From NCBI GenBank assembly GCA_018714725.1, contig DVMZ01000172.1:1-49904 (forward strand): a DNA stretch of 49,904 nt. The letters are read 5' to 3'. The notes under the pieces were generated by a model. It ran no database searches. It was given only the letters and a program-made list of their open reading frames with translations, and had not been told where the DNA came from. This DNA comes from Candidatus Scatosoma pullistercoris. Lineage in GTDB: Bacteria > Bacillota > Clostridia > Christensenellales > Borkfalkiaceae. Shown in pieces: positions 24,893 to 33,461 of the stretch. The first letter of the stretch is position 1, and every line of letters starts with the position of its first letter. Made by a program: the position numbers and the translations under genes.

Positions 24893-27657
24893 GCGGTTTT
24901 GATTTCCTCCGTCACATAGCATTCGATGATATCGCCGACGTGGATATCGTTGAAGCCCTCAATGGAACAGCCGCACTCATATCCCTTGGCGACCTCTTTC
25001 ACGTCGTCCTTGAAGCGTTTGAGCTGACGCACGCCGCCTTCGCAAATCATGATATCGTCGCGGTAAATTCTCAGCTTGCCGCCGCGGCGGATCGAGCCTT
25101 CCGTGACATAGCATCCCGCAACCGTTCCGACGCCCGTGATGTTGAACGTCTGGCGCACTTCGCATTTCCCCGTGAGCACTTCCCGCGTCTTAGGCGCAAG
25201 CATGCCTTTGAGCGCCGCTTCCATGTCGTCGATCAGTTCGTAGATGATTCTATAGCTCCGCACGTCCACTTTGCTCATTTCAGCCAGTTTCTTGGCCTTG
25301 GTGTCGGGACGGACGTTGAAGCCGATCACGATGGCATTCGCGCTGTCCGCCAGCATGATGTCGCTCTCGTTGATCGCGCCTGCCGCCGCGTGGATAACTT
25401 TCACGCGGACCTCTTCGCCCGAAAGTTTTTCAAGCGACTGTTTCACCGCTTCGACGCTGCCCTGCACGTCACCTTTCACGATCAGGTTGAGCGCTTTGAT
25501 CTTGCCCTCTTCCACCTGGGCGAATACGTCGTCCAACGTCACGCGCGCCTGTTCCTTGATCATGCTTTCGCGCTCTTTGTTCTTGCGCTCTTCCTGGACC
25601 TGCTTCATCAGCGCCTGATCGACGGCCATGATGCTGTCGCCAGCGTTGGGCACCTCTTCCAGTCCGAGTACGGACACCGCCATGGACGGCCCTGCCGACT
25701 TCACCGTCCGGCCCTTGTCGTCGAACATGGCGCGCACGCGGCCCATCGTCGTACCGGACAGGATATTGTCTCCCGTATGCAGCGTGCCGTTCTGAATGAT
25801 GACGCTGGCCACGGGGCCCTTGCCTTTGTCCAGTTTCGCTTCGATGATCGTGCCCTTTGCCTGCCGGTCGGGATTGGCTTTGAGTTCCAGCATTTCCGCC
25901 TGCAGACTGATGGCGTCGAGGAGTTCGTCGATTCCCTTGCCCGTCTTGGCCGAAACGGGAACAATCATCGTATCCCCGCCCCATTCTTCCGGAACGAGGT
26001 TTTGTTCGATGAGTCCCTGCTTCACGCGGTCGGGATTGACTTCGTTCTTATCCATTTTGTTCATCGCGACGATGATGGGCACGTTTGCCGCCTTGGCGTG
26101 ATTGATCGCCTCCACCGTCTGCGGCATGATGCCGTCGTCCGCCGCCACCACGAGCACGACGATATCCGTCACCTGTGCGCCGCGGGCACGCATCGCCGTA
26201 AACGCCGCATGGCCGGGCGTATCGATGAACGTGATCTGTTTGCCCTTCGCCGTCACCGTGTAGGCGCCGATGCTCTGCGTAATGCCGCCCGCTTCGCCCG
26301 CCGTGACGGACGTGGAGCGGATTTTGTCGAGCAACGAGGTCTTGCCGTGGTCGACGTGGCCCATCACCGTGACGACAGGCGCGCGGGGAACCAGATTCCC
26401 CTCGTTCTCTTCCGTCACGACGGTAGCCTGCAAAATTTCCTCCGCCGTCTTTTCCGGCTTGTATTCGAGGTCGATTCCCATATCCGCCGCCAACAGCGCC
26501 GCATTGTCGTAATCGATGGAATCGTTGATGCTCTTCATGATTCCTTCCTTGAACAGCCGTTTGGAAATCTCCACCGCCGAAATTCCCAGTTTTTCCGAAA
26601 GCACTTTCAGAGGAATTTCCTGCGTCGTGACCACCGCATGATCGATCTTGACGGCGGCAATCTCCTGTTTCTTCTGTTTCTTGGGAACGCGGAGCTTTCT
26701 GTACCCCGTCTTGTTCTCGTCGAAATCCTCCACCGTCATGCCCTGCTGTTTGATGAGGGTGCGCTTGGAAACGGGTTTCTTTTCGACATACGTCTTATCG
26801 AACGTCTTTTTCTTGGCCGGCGCGCTCTTCTCTTTGGGAAGCACGGGGGCCGGCGCGCTCATCCCGCGGGGACCTCCGGACGCCGGTCTGTTCTGGAATC
26901 CGCCGGCGGGCCGGGCAGAACCCGCGGGCCGGGGCGCCGGACGGGCCGGACGATCGGTGCGGGGACGATAGGAATTGCCCGCAGATCCCGCATTCACGTC
27001 CACCCCGGGTTTCGCGATATAAACGCCCTGTTCCTGTCCGTTGCGGAAATATCTCGGCGCGCGCGGCGCTGCCGGAGCCGCCGGGCGCACGGGTCTCCCT
27101 TCTGAAGAATGAGAAACGGAAGCGCCGGATGCGACGGGCGCCGCAGGGGCGGAAGCCGCCGCGGAAGGCGCGGGAGAAAGGGGTTTCTTCGCCGGTTCCT
27201 CCGCTTTCTTCGCTTCCGCCGGTCCGGCCGCCGGTTTTTGCTCGGGCGCCGCCGTTTCCGCGGCTTTTTCCGGAATCGGCTTGGGCTGCGGCGCCGGCGC
27301 TTCTTTTTCTTCTTTCGGCTCCGCGGGCGCTTTCGCCGCCGGTTTCGCGGCGGGCTTGGCGGGCTTCGGCTCTTCCGTCGCCGCTTTCGGCTGTTCTGCC
27401 TGCGGCTGCTCCGCTTCAGGCGTTTGGACAACGGGCGCTTTTTCGGGTTCGGAAACAGCCGACGCGGCTTCCGCCCTGGCCGCTTCTTCTCTCGCCAGAG
27501 CTTCTTTTTCCGCCTTGTCGGCTTCCAGCGCGGAGAGTTTTCTCAAAATCTCCGCGAGGCTCTTTTCTGTGGAAAAGATTCGCTTCTGCAGCTGCCCCAG
27601 CTGCTTATCGTCCAGCAATTCTTTCACTTTCTCCACATTTTCGTATTTTTTTGCCAT
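24889..27657 (-). CDS. infB: Translation initiation factor IF-2
   Basis: The 922-residue GTPase brings initiator tRNA to the ribosome. Residues 1-330 are a long Ala/Pro/Glu/Lys-rich disordered region ending in an Arg/Gly-Pro part. IF2_N follows, then the G domain with VMGHVDHGKTSLLD, the switch II FIDTPGHAAF and the NKMD specificity motif, then domains II-IV ending VGDIIECYVTEE. The ATG at 27657 (MAKKYENVEK) begins 4 bp after the ylxQ stop. An in-frame upstream start at 27717 would overlap ylxQ and is rejected. Confidence 0.97.
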   Translation of the reverse strand: MAKKYENVEKVKELLDDKQLGQLQKRIFSTEKSLAEILRKLSALEADKAEKEALAREEAARAEAASAVSEPEKAPVVQTPEAEQPQAEQPKAATEEPKPAKPAAKPAAKAPAEPKEEKEAPAPQPKPIPEKAAETAAPEQKPAAGPAEAKKAEEPAKKPLSPAPSAAASAPAAPVASGASVSHSSEGRPVRPAAPAAPRAPRYFRNGQEQGVYIAKPGVDVNAGSAGNSYRPRTDRPARPAPRPAGSARPAGGFQNRPASGGPRGMSAPAPVLPKEKSAPAKKKTFDKTYVEKKPVSKRTLIKQQGMTVEDFDENKTGYRKLRVPKKQKKQEIAAVKIDHAVVTTQEIPLKVLSEKLGISAVEISKRLFKEGIMKSINDSIDYDNAALLAADMGIDLEYKPEKTAEEILQATVVTEENEGNLVPRAPVVTVMGHVDHGKTSLLDKIRSTSVTAGEAGGITQSIGAYTVTAKGKQITFIDTPGHAAFTAMRARGAQVTDIVVLVVAADDGIMPQTVEAINHAKAANVPIIVAMNKMDKNEVNPDRVKQGLIEQNLVPEEWGGDTMIVPVSAKTGKGIDELLDAISLQAEMLELKANPDRQAKGTIIEAKLDKGKGPVASVIIQNGTLHTGDNILSGTTMGRVRAMFDDKGRTVKSAGPSMAVSVLGLEEVPNAGDSIMAVDQALMKQVQEERKNKERESMIKEQARVTLDDVFAQVEEGKIKALNLIVKGDVQGSVEAVKQSLEKLSGEEVRVKVIHAAAGAINESDIMLADSANAIVIGFNVRPDTKAKKLAEMSKVDVRSYRIIYELIDDMEAALKGMLAPKTREVLTGKCEVRQTFNITGVGTVAGCYVTEGSIRRGGKLRIYRDDIMICEGGVRQLKRFKDDVKEVAKGYECGCSIEGFNDIHVGDIIECYVTEEIKTA

Positions 27658-27661
27658 AAGT

Positions 27662-27994
27662 TCAGTTGTTTCCTCCCGAATATATTTTGTACTTATCGTC
27701 ACCCTCGGCAGCGGCAAGAATTGCCGAAGCGAGATGTTTTTCCCGCACTGCCGCCGCTTTCACCTGAGGCCGGTGCAAGAGCTCTCCCAGGGAGACGCCT
27801 TCCGTCCACAACAGCGGGCAGGTGAATTTTTCCCGCAGTTTCTCCAGCGCCTTTTTTGAATTTTCCGAAATCGTTCCGTCTGCGATCAGCAGATAGACCC
27901 CTTTTCTCAGTCCCTCCGCGCCGTCCACGCCGAACGTCAGCTTTCCCGCGCGGATACAGAACCCGAGATAGGTCGCGATCTTATCGTTTTCCAA
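27662..27994 (-). CDS. ylxQ: L7Ae-like RNA-binding protein YlxQ
   Basis: A 110-residue L7Ae/L30e/S12e/Gadd45 fold protein with the pattern IATYLGFCIRAGKLTFGVDG, followed by VYLLIADGTISENSKK. I chose the TTG at 27994 because GAGGAGG lies a few nt upstream; an in-frame ATG at 28018 would extend into ylxR. It overlaps the ylxR stop by 14 bp. YlxQ proteins bind kink-turn RNA; the cellular role is unclear. Confidence 0.85.
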   Translation of the reverse strand: MENDKIATYLGFCIRAGKLTFGVDGAEGLRKGVYLLIADGTISENSKKALEKLREKFTCPLLWTEGVSLGELLHRPQVKAAAVREKHLASAILAAAEGDDKYKIYSGGNN

Positions 27995-28256
27995 AAAACT
28001 CCTCCTCGATCTGCGCATAGACCTCCCGGGGTACCTCTGCGGAAAAAGTGCGGTTTAACAGCTTTTGCTTTCCCAGTTTCAGAACGCATTCCGGTTTATT
28101 GCAAAGATATGCCCCGCGCCCGGGCGCTTTTCCGGAAAAATCCAACCCTATCTTTCCCTCCGCGTCCTTCACCACGCGCAGCATTTCCTTTTTCGGAAGC
28201 ATCTCCCGACAGGCGATGCACATCCGCATGGGCACCGATTTCGTCTTTGCCATCAT
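27981..28256 (-). CDS. ylxR: YlxR family protein (DUF448)
   Basis: The 91-residue protein has the family motif RMCIACREMLPKKEMLRVV and the GRGAYLCNKPEC signature. Members bind nucleic acid and modulate transcription or RNase P in some species. The ATG at 28256 overlaps the nusA stop as ATGA and follows AAGGAAGGGG. Downstream it overlaps ylxQ. Confidence 0.93.
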   Translation of the reverse strand: MMAKTKSVPMRMCIACREMLPKKEMLRVVKDAEGKIGLDFSGKAPGRGAYLCNKPECVLKLGKQKLLNRTFSAEVPREVYAQIEEEFFGKR

Positions 28257-29467
28257 TCCCCTTCCTTATTTTCCTCCGCGGGCTCCGCAGCCGCTTCCCC
28301 GGCTCCGTTTTCCGTGCCGGCCGCTTCCGCCTCTCCGGACGCTTCCGCCGCAGACGCCTCTTCCGGAGCCGCTTGTTCGGCAATTTCTTCTTCCGCGGGC
28401 ATTTCCTCTTCCGTATGAAGATTCATCTTTTCAGCGGCGGAAACGCTCTTCACGTCGATCTTCCAGCCGGTCAGGCGCGCCGCAAGCCGTGCGTTCTGGC
28501 CGTCCCTGCCGATCGCCAGCGAAAGTTTGTCGTCGGGTACGACGGCCACCGCTCCCTTTTCGCTGATCTGCGTGACGGAAATCACCGTCGCGGGCGAAAG
28601 CGCCTTGGCGATGAATTCCAGAGGATTTTCGCTCCAGAAGATGATATCGATCTTTTCCCCGCCCAGCTCTTCGACGACCGCGTTCACGCGCGAACCGCGG
28701 TTGCCCACGCAGGCGCCGACCGCGTCCACGCGCGCGTCGGTGGAATGAATGGCGATCTTGGTACGATGTCCCGGTTCGCGGGAAATCCCCTTGATCTCCA
28801 CAATCCCCTGCGCCAGTTCGGGCACCTGTTCCTCGAACAGTTTTCTGACCAGCCCGGGCGCCGCGCGGGAAACGAGAATCTGCGAATTTTTGCCGCTGTT
28901 CTTGACCCGCTTGACGAACACTTTCAGTCTGTCGCCCACCGCATACCGCTCCGTGGGGGACTGATCCTGGGGCAGCATCACCCCTTCGATCTTCTTTTCG
29001 CCCAGTTCGACATAGACGTTTCTTTCGTCCGTCTTGCGCACGACGGCCTCCATCAGCTCGCCTTCCTTATCGGAAAACGCGGAGAAAGTGCTGTCGCGCT
29101 CCGCTTCGTGGAGTTTCTGCAAAATCACCTGTTTGGCGGTCTGCGCGGCAATGCGCCCGAAATCCTTGGGCACGAAAGTTTTGATGATTTCGTCCCCTTC
29201 GCGGTAAGCGGGATTGAGCTCCTGCGCTTCTTCGACGGAAATTTCCTTGTCTCGGTCCGTCACTTCCGCCACGACGCGGCGGGTGGCGCGGAACTCGATG
29301 GTGCCCGCTTCGGGATCGAGCTCGACGGAAATGTCCGCCCCGTTGTCATACTGCTTCTTATAAGCGGAAGCGAGCGCGTTTCTCAGCGTCTCGATAAACG
29401 ACTCCTGACTGATCCCCTTTTCCTTCACCAGATCGGCGAGCGCCGCAAAAAACTCCTTGTTGACCAT
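28253..29467 (-). CDS. nusA: Transcription elongation/termination factor NusA
   Basis: The 404-residue protein has the N-terminal RNAP-binding domain (MVNKEFFAALADLV, about 1-125), an S1 domain (about 130-200), and two KH domains containing CVGNRGSRVNAVVEELGGEKID and SLAIGRDGQNARLAARLTG. An acidic Glu/Ala tail of about 50 residues ends it. AAGGAG lies 8 nt before the ATG. It follows rimP by 92 bp. NusA slows elongation and promotes folding of terminator hairpins, and is often autoregulated through its leader. Confidence 0.97.
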   Translation of the reverse strand: MVNKEFFAALADLVKEKGISQESFIETLRNALASAYKKQYDNGADISVELDPEAGTIEFRATRRVVAEVTDRDKEISVEEAQELNPAYREGDEIIKTFVPKDFGRIAAQTAKQVILQKLHEAERDSTFSAFSDKEGELMEAVVRKTDERNVYVELGEKKIEGVMLPQDQSPTERYAVGDRLKVFVKRVKNSGKNSQILVSRAAPGLVRKLFEEQVPELAQGIVEIKGISREPGHRTKIAIHSTDARVDAVGACVGNRGSRVNAVVEELGGEKIDIIFWSENPLEFIAKALSPATVISVTQISEKGAVAVVPDDKLSLAIGRDGQNARLAARLTGWKIDVKSVSAAEKMNLHTEEEMPAEEEIAEQAAPEEASAAEASGEAEAAGTENGAGEAAAEPAEENKEGE

Positions 29468-29559
29468 TGTATCGTTCTCCTTGATTTCTTAAACTTGCTT
29501 GTGTGTCCGGCCGGAATACTCCCAAAGGGATTTCCGTCCGGAAGCCCCGGGGTCCGGGG

Positions 29560-30024
29560 TCAGTCGTCCAGCTCGATCGCGCGGCAGATTTTGGCAATCC
29601 GGCTGAGTTCGAGGGAAATTTCCCCTTTCTCCGCTTCCAGGCGGACATTGTTCCCGTCAAATCCGGCCAGCACTCCTTCTAGGTACTTTTTGCCGCGCAG
29701 GGGCGCGAACAGCCGCACCTCCACTTTTTCGCCCAGACATCTGTCGAAATCCCGCTGTGTCTTCAGCGGCCGGTCCAGGCCGGGGCTGGATACATTCAGC
29801 GTATACGGTTCGCCGAAGGTCGGGTCCAGCGCGTCGAGCGCTTCATCGATCGCGCGGTGGTATTTTTCGCAGGTGTCGAGGTCCACGCCGTCCTCCGTAT
29901 CAATATAGGCGGTGAGCGACGGATTGTGTCCCTGTTTGAATTCCACATCCACCAGCTCGACGCCCATTCCGTCCGCCACCGACTGCAACAGCGCGCGGAT
30001 TTCCTCCATGGGTTTGATTTTCAT
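29560..30024 (-). CDS. rimP: Ribosome maturation factor RimP
   Basis: The 154-residue protein assists 30S assembly. Family motifs are GVELVDVEFKQG, LTAYIDTEDGVDLDTCEK and the YTLNVSSPGLDRPLKT signature. The ATG at 30024 follows GGGAGAAACAGGGC; the open frame to 30075 runs through a stem-loop and is not used. It is the first gene after the promoter at 30105-30133. Confidence 0.95.
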   Translation of the reverse strand: MKIKPMEEIRALLQSVADGMGVELVDVEFKQGHNPSLTAYIDTEDGVDLDTCEKYHRAIDEALDALDPTFGEPYTLNVSSPGLDRPLKTQRDFDRCLGEKVEVRLFAPLRGKKYLEGVLAGFDGNNVRLEAEKGEISLELSRIAKICRAIELDD

Positions 30025-30049
30025 GCCCTGTTTCTCCCTCACATAGCAA

Positions 30050-30077
30050 TATTGAGAGTGGCAAGCCACTCTCAATA
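30050..30077 (-). promoter_or_regulatory. Leader stem-loop of the rimP-nusA-infB operon
   Basis: TATTGAGAGTGGC (30050-30062) and its exact complement (30065-30077) form a 13-bp stem with a 2-nt loop in the mRNA leader, 26 nt before the rimP ATG. There is no T-run after it, so it is not a terminator. It may control translation, mRNA decay or NusA action. Confidence 0.65.
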
Positions 30078-30104
30078 CTCAGTAACTGATTATTAAGTAT
30101 TTCA

Positions 30105-30133
30105 ATTATACCATTATCTTGCGCAAGATGCAA
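30105..30133 (-). promoter_or_regulatory. Promoter of the rimP-nusA-infB operon
   Basis: On the minus strand TTGCAT (30128-30133) and a perfect TATAAT (30105-30110) are 17 bp apart. The expected start near 30098 gives a leader of about 74 nt that holds the 13-bp stem-loop. Confidence 0.7.
30116..30129. promoter_or_regulatory. Perfect 14-bp palindrome inside the rimP promoter
   Basis: ATCTTGCGCAAGAT reads the same on both strands and covers most of the spacer and two bases of the -35 element. A dimeric repressor bound here would block the promoter. The protein is unknown. Confidence 0.55.
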
Positions 30134-30206
30134 CCGTTTTGCACGGGTTTTCCGCATTTTTTTGGATTTTTTCCCTTTTGCGGCCCGGCTTCCGGCCTGC
30201 GGCGGT

Positions 30207-31793
30207 TCAGGGCAGCGTTTTTCTCTGCCGGATCAGCTCGATGAAAATTTTCGCCGTCGTGAGCGCGTCGTCGAACGCGCGGTGATGGTTGAAGGTGAAC
30301 CCGTAATGATCCGCGATGGTATTCAGCTTGTAATTGGCAAGCCCCTCTCCCCTCAAAAGTTCCTGCGCGAGCGTCATCGTATCGAACTGCCGCTGATCGA
30401 ACATGTAACCGTTTTCCTCCCCGTAATAGCGGATGAAACGGTAATCGAACTGCACGTTGTGCCCCACGAGAAAACAGCCGTCGCAGAACTTATAGAAATC
30501 GGGAATCACCCGCGCGATGTCCGGCGCGCCGGCGAGATCCTCGTCCCTGATTCCCGTCAGCGCCACGATTTCGGGCGGCAGCCGGGTGGGGCAGGCGACA
30601 AAGGTGGAAAACTTTTCGGCAATTTCGCCGTGGGAGAGCTTCACCGCGCCGATTTCGATGATCCGGTCCATTTTCCCCATGGCCGGCTGATTGTTGAGAC
30701 CGGTGGTTTCCAGGTCGAACACCACGAAGGTATTGTCCTGCAGGGCGGCGGGTTTTTCGCAGACGTCGAACATTCCCGCCTGCGTGTAGTCCGCATACGC
30801 TTCGGGGAACACGGTGTGATAGGCGGCGGGAACGGGCTTTCCCTTCCGCGCCTCCGGGACAAAGTTTTCCGGCGGTCTGCCGAAATTGATGCGTTTCGCG
30901 GTGTAGGAAATGCTGCCGTTGTAAGCCTCGTTGGCGCCGGAAAGCACCACCCAGTCCCCCGCTTTCAGCGCCCGGACCTTTTCCACCGTCGCTTTCTTGG
31001 GGAAATACGTCGCGCGCAGACTGCCCGTCCCGTCCGAAACGGTGAGGGAAAAACGGGATTTGAGCACTTCCTCGCCCGTCTTTTCGTTTTTCCGCGTATA
31101 TTCCCGCTCCTGGATAAAAGAAATGGCGCCGCAGACGGTCAGATCGTCGCTCTCCCCGGAAACGTCCGCGATATACGTCGCGTATTTGGGCACCGTCTCC
31201 ACGCCGTCCAGGCGATGAAAATCCGTCACAGGGAAGACCCGGACGGTCTGGGCGTACTCCTCTTCTTCCTCCGGAATCTCCGCGTCGGGATCGAATTCTT
31301 CCTTCTCCCGTTCCACAATGCGCACGTTGCCGTAAAAACTGCCGCAATAAATGCCGGAAAGATAGGCGCTCACCTCGTCGAGAATCTTTCCCGACGTAAA
31401 CAGCGACTGATCGCCCGAGGCCACGTCGAAGCTGAAATTGGCGCCGCTGCCCTCCCGGAGCATGGCCACTTCGATGTCCTCTTCCCGGAGAAACGCGGAG
31501 GCCGCCGGGAAACGCGCCGCCATGAACGCTGCGATCTTCGCCCGGATCATTCCCTCATCGGGCACCCTTTTCTCAATGCGGATACGCGGGGAAAATGCAG
31601 AGGGCAGGTATTTGATCGCCGCGGCCTTTGCGCGCGCCGCGGCGTCGGGAGAATAGGTGTGGTCGGTCACCAGAAACAATTCCGCCGTCATCTCCCGGCG
31701 GTTTACGGTGATTCCCGCCAGAATCGCATTTTCCAATCCGGGCAGCGCGCGGATTTCATTCAGGTATTCTTCCGTCGTTTGCGTCTTTTCCAT
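30207..31793 (-). CDS. PolC-like protein reduced to N-terminal, OB and 3'-5' exonuclease domains
   Basis: The 528-residue protein occupies the usual polC position between ispG and rimP. Residues 1-180 resemble the PolC N-terminal domains. About 200-330 form an OB fold (DDLTVCGAISFIQ ... SLTVSDGTGSLRATYF). About 350-525 form a DEDDh exonuclease with FVVFDLETTG (near 357), HNVQFDYRF (near 446) and HHRAFDDA (near 504). PolC (about 1430 residues) would continue with the rest of the PHP domain and the polymerase; here TGA follows directly after the exonuclease. The PHP part that normally precedes it is also gone. The start overlaps ispG by 38 bp and lacks a clear SD, so coupling is likely. It could be a proofreading subunit or a repair nuclease. 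Confidence 0.85.
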   Translation of the reverse strand: MEKTQTTEEYLNEIRALPGLENAILAGITVNRREMTAELFLVTDHTYSPDAAARAKAAAIKYLPSAFSPRIRIEKRVPDEGMIRAKIAAFMAARFPAASAFLREEDIEVAMLREGSGANFSFDVASGDQSLFTSGKILDEVSAYLSGIYCGSFYGNVRIVEREKEEFDPDAEIPEEEEEYAQTVRVFPVTDFHRLDGVETVPKYATYIADVSGESDDLTVCGAISFIQEREYTRKNEKTGEEVLKSRFSLTVSDGTGSLRATYFPKKATVEKVRALKAGDWVVLSGANEAYNGSISYTAKRINFGRPPENFVPEARKGKPVPAAYHTVFPEAYADYTQAGMFDVCEKPAALQDNTFVVFDLETTGLNNQPAMGKMDRIIEIGAVKLSHGEIAEKFSTFVACPTRLPPEIVALTGIRDEDLAGAPDIARVIPDFYKFCDGCFLVGHNVQFDYRFIRYYGEENGYMFDQRQFDTMTLAQELLRGEGLANYKLNTIADHYGFTFNHHRAFDDALTTAKIFIELIRQRKTLP

Positions 31794-32841
31794 CGTTCAA
31801 CAGTACTTTCAACTCCTTGAAAAATTCCTCACCCGCATTCTCCGCGTTCACCGTCTTAAAAGGCGCTCCCTTGCGGAACAACACACACTTTCCCCGGCCG
31901 CCGGCAATCCCGAGATCGGCGTCTTTCGCCTCCCCCGGCCCGTTCACGACGCAACCCATCACCGCCACTTTGGCACGCTTTTTATACGGGCGCACAAATT
32001 CCGTCACCCGCGCGGCCAGCTCCATGCTGTTCCATTCGCACCGGCCGCAGGTGGGGCAGGACACCACTTCCACATACTCCTTTTCCAGCCCGCAGGCGCG
32101 CAGGATATTCTGCGCCGCATACACCTCCCGCACGGGGTCGTCCGTCAGCGAAACCCGGATGGTGTCCCCGATTCCTCTGAGGAGCAGCGCGCCGATTCCC
32201 ACCGCGCTCTTGACGATGCCGGCTTCCGTCGTACCCGCTTCCGTCACCCCGACGTGCAGGGGGAAATCCGTGCGCGCGGACAACAGCGTGTACGCTTCCA
32301 CCGTCAGCGGGACGTCCGACGCCTTGACGGAAATCACGATGTCCTCCACCCCGTATTTTTCCAGAATCCCCACGTTATACAGGGCGCTTTCCACCAGCGC
32401 TTCGGCGCTCCTGCCGTACTTTTCGAGAAAATGCGGCTCGATACTGCCCGTATTGGCGCCCACGCGCACGGGGATGCGATGTGCGCGGATACAGTCCGCC
32501 ACATATCGGATTTCTTTTTCCCCGCCGATGTTTCCGGGATTGATACGCACTTTGTCGGCACCGTTTTCTATCGCGGCTACCGCGAGTTTCGGAGAAAAAT
32601 GAATGTCCGCCACAATCGGCACACCCGTTTTTCCGCGAAGAATCCCGATCGCCGCCGCGTCCGCCTCATCCGTCACCGCCACCCGCACGATTTCGCAGCC
32701 GGCGGCTTTCAGCGCGGCGATCTGCGCCGCCAATTTTTCGATATCCGAAGTTTTCGTCGTCGTCATCGACTGAATTTTCACCGGGCTTCCGCCCCCGATC
32801 AGAACGCCGCCGACGCTTACCTGCCTGGTCTGTTTACTCAT
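31756..32841 (-). CDS. ispG: (E)-4-hydroxy-3-methylbut-2-enyl-diphosphate synthase
   Basis: The 361-residue iron-sulfur enzyme converts MEcPP to HMBPP in the MEP isoprenoid pathway. The TIM-barrel signature (VGGVLIGGGSPVKIQSMT, IVADIHFSPKLA, VRINPGNIG) and the three cluster cysteines in SCPTCGRCEWN and MGCVVNGPGEA are present. The ATG at 32841 overlaps the end of nrdR by 8 bp. The length is normal. Confidence 0.96.
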   Translation of the reverse strand: MSKQTRQVSVGGVLIGGGSPVKIQSMTTTKTSDIEKLAAQIAALKAAGCEIVRVAVTDEADAAAIGILRGKTGVPIVADIHFSPKLAVAAIENGADKVRINPGNIGGEKEIRYVADCIRAHRIPVRVGANTGSIEPHFLEKYGRSAEALVESALYNVGILEKYGVEDIVISVKASDVPLTVEAYTLLSARTDFPLHVGVTEAGTTEAGIVKSAVGIGALLLRGIGDTIRVSLTDDPVREVYAAQNILRACGLEKEYVEVVSCPTCGRCEWNSMELAARVTEFVRPYKKRAKVAVMGCVVNGPGEAKDADLGIAGGRGKCVLFRKGAPFKTVNAENAGEEFFKELKVLLNDGKDANDGRIPE

Positions 32842-33346
32842 TTTTCCCCTCTTTTCCCGCGTCTTTTGCCCGGCCGCGGCGCGCCTCCCCTTCCCGCTCC
32901 TTCATCATGTCTTTGAGTTCCGCGAGGAAAGAAGAGATATCCTTGAACGAGCGATAGACGGAAGCGTACCGCACATAGGCCACCTCATCCACCTTTTTCA
33001 GCCGTTCCATCACCATTTCCCCGATCTGTTTGGAAGTGATTTCGCTCTCCATACTGTTGTACACCTGCTTGGAGATGTCGGCCACCATGCCGTCGATCAC
33101 CGCCATGGGCACCGGCCGCTTTTCGCAGGACTTGATGATGCCGTTGCGTACCTTCTCGGCATTGAACGCCTGCCGGGTACCGTTGTTCTTCACCACGAGC
33201 ACGGGCGTCACTTCGATCGTCTCGTAAGTCGTGAAGCGCCTGCCGCACCCCACGCACTCCCTGCGCCGGCGGATGGTTCTGTCATCGTCCGCCGAACGGG
33301 AATCGATCACTTTGCTCTCCGTGCAATCACAATACAAACACTTCAT
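32834..33346 (-). CDS. nrdR: Transcriptional repressor NrdR
   Basis: The 170-residue protein has the N-terminal zinc ribbon MKCLYCDCTESKV...RECVGCGRRFTTYE and a central ATP-cone (VVKNNGTRQAFNAEKVRNGI). It senses ATP/dATP and represses ribonucleotide reductase genes. I take the ATG at 33346 with GAGAGGAA upstream; the longer frame to 33532 adds only a basic low-complexity stretch. It has a slightly long Lys/Arg/Glu-rich tail compared with the usual 150 residues. No NrdR box was seen in the window. Confidence 0.95.
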   Translation of the reverse strand: MKCLYCDCTESKVIDSRSADDDRTIRRRRECVGCGRRFTTYETIEVTPVLVVKNNGTRQAFNAEKVRNGIIKSCEKRPVPMAVIDGMVADISKQVYNSMESEITSKQIGEMVMERLKKVDEVAYVRYASVYRSFKDISSFLAELKDMMKEREGEARRGRAKDAGKEGKNE

Positions 33347-33461
33347 TTCCTCTCTCCTCCGTCCGTTATTTTTTTGTCGCTCCGCGCCCGTGCGGCTTTT
33401 CCGGCTTCTCCGGCTATTCCGCTTCTTCAGGCGTTTTTTCGCTGTTTCCTCGGCTTTGTTT

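Noticed and set aside
24940..27105. 721-codon open frame on the plus strand
   Set aside because: Antisense to infB, and its His/Arg-rich composition is what the reverse strand of a normal gene gives.
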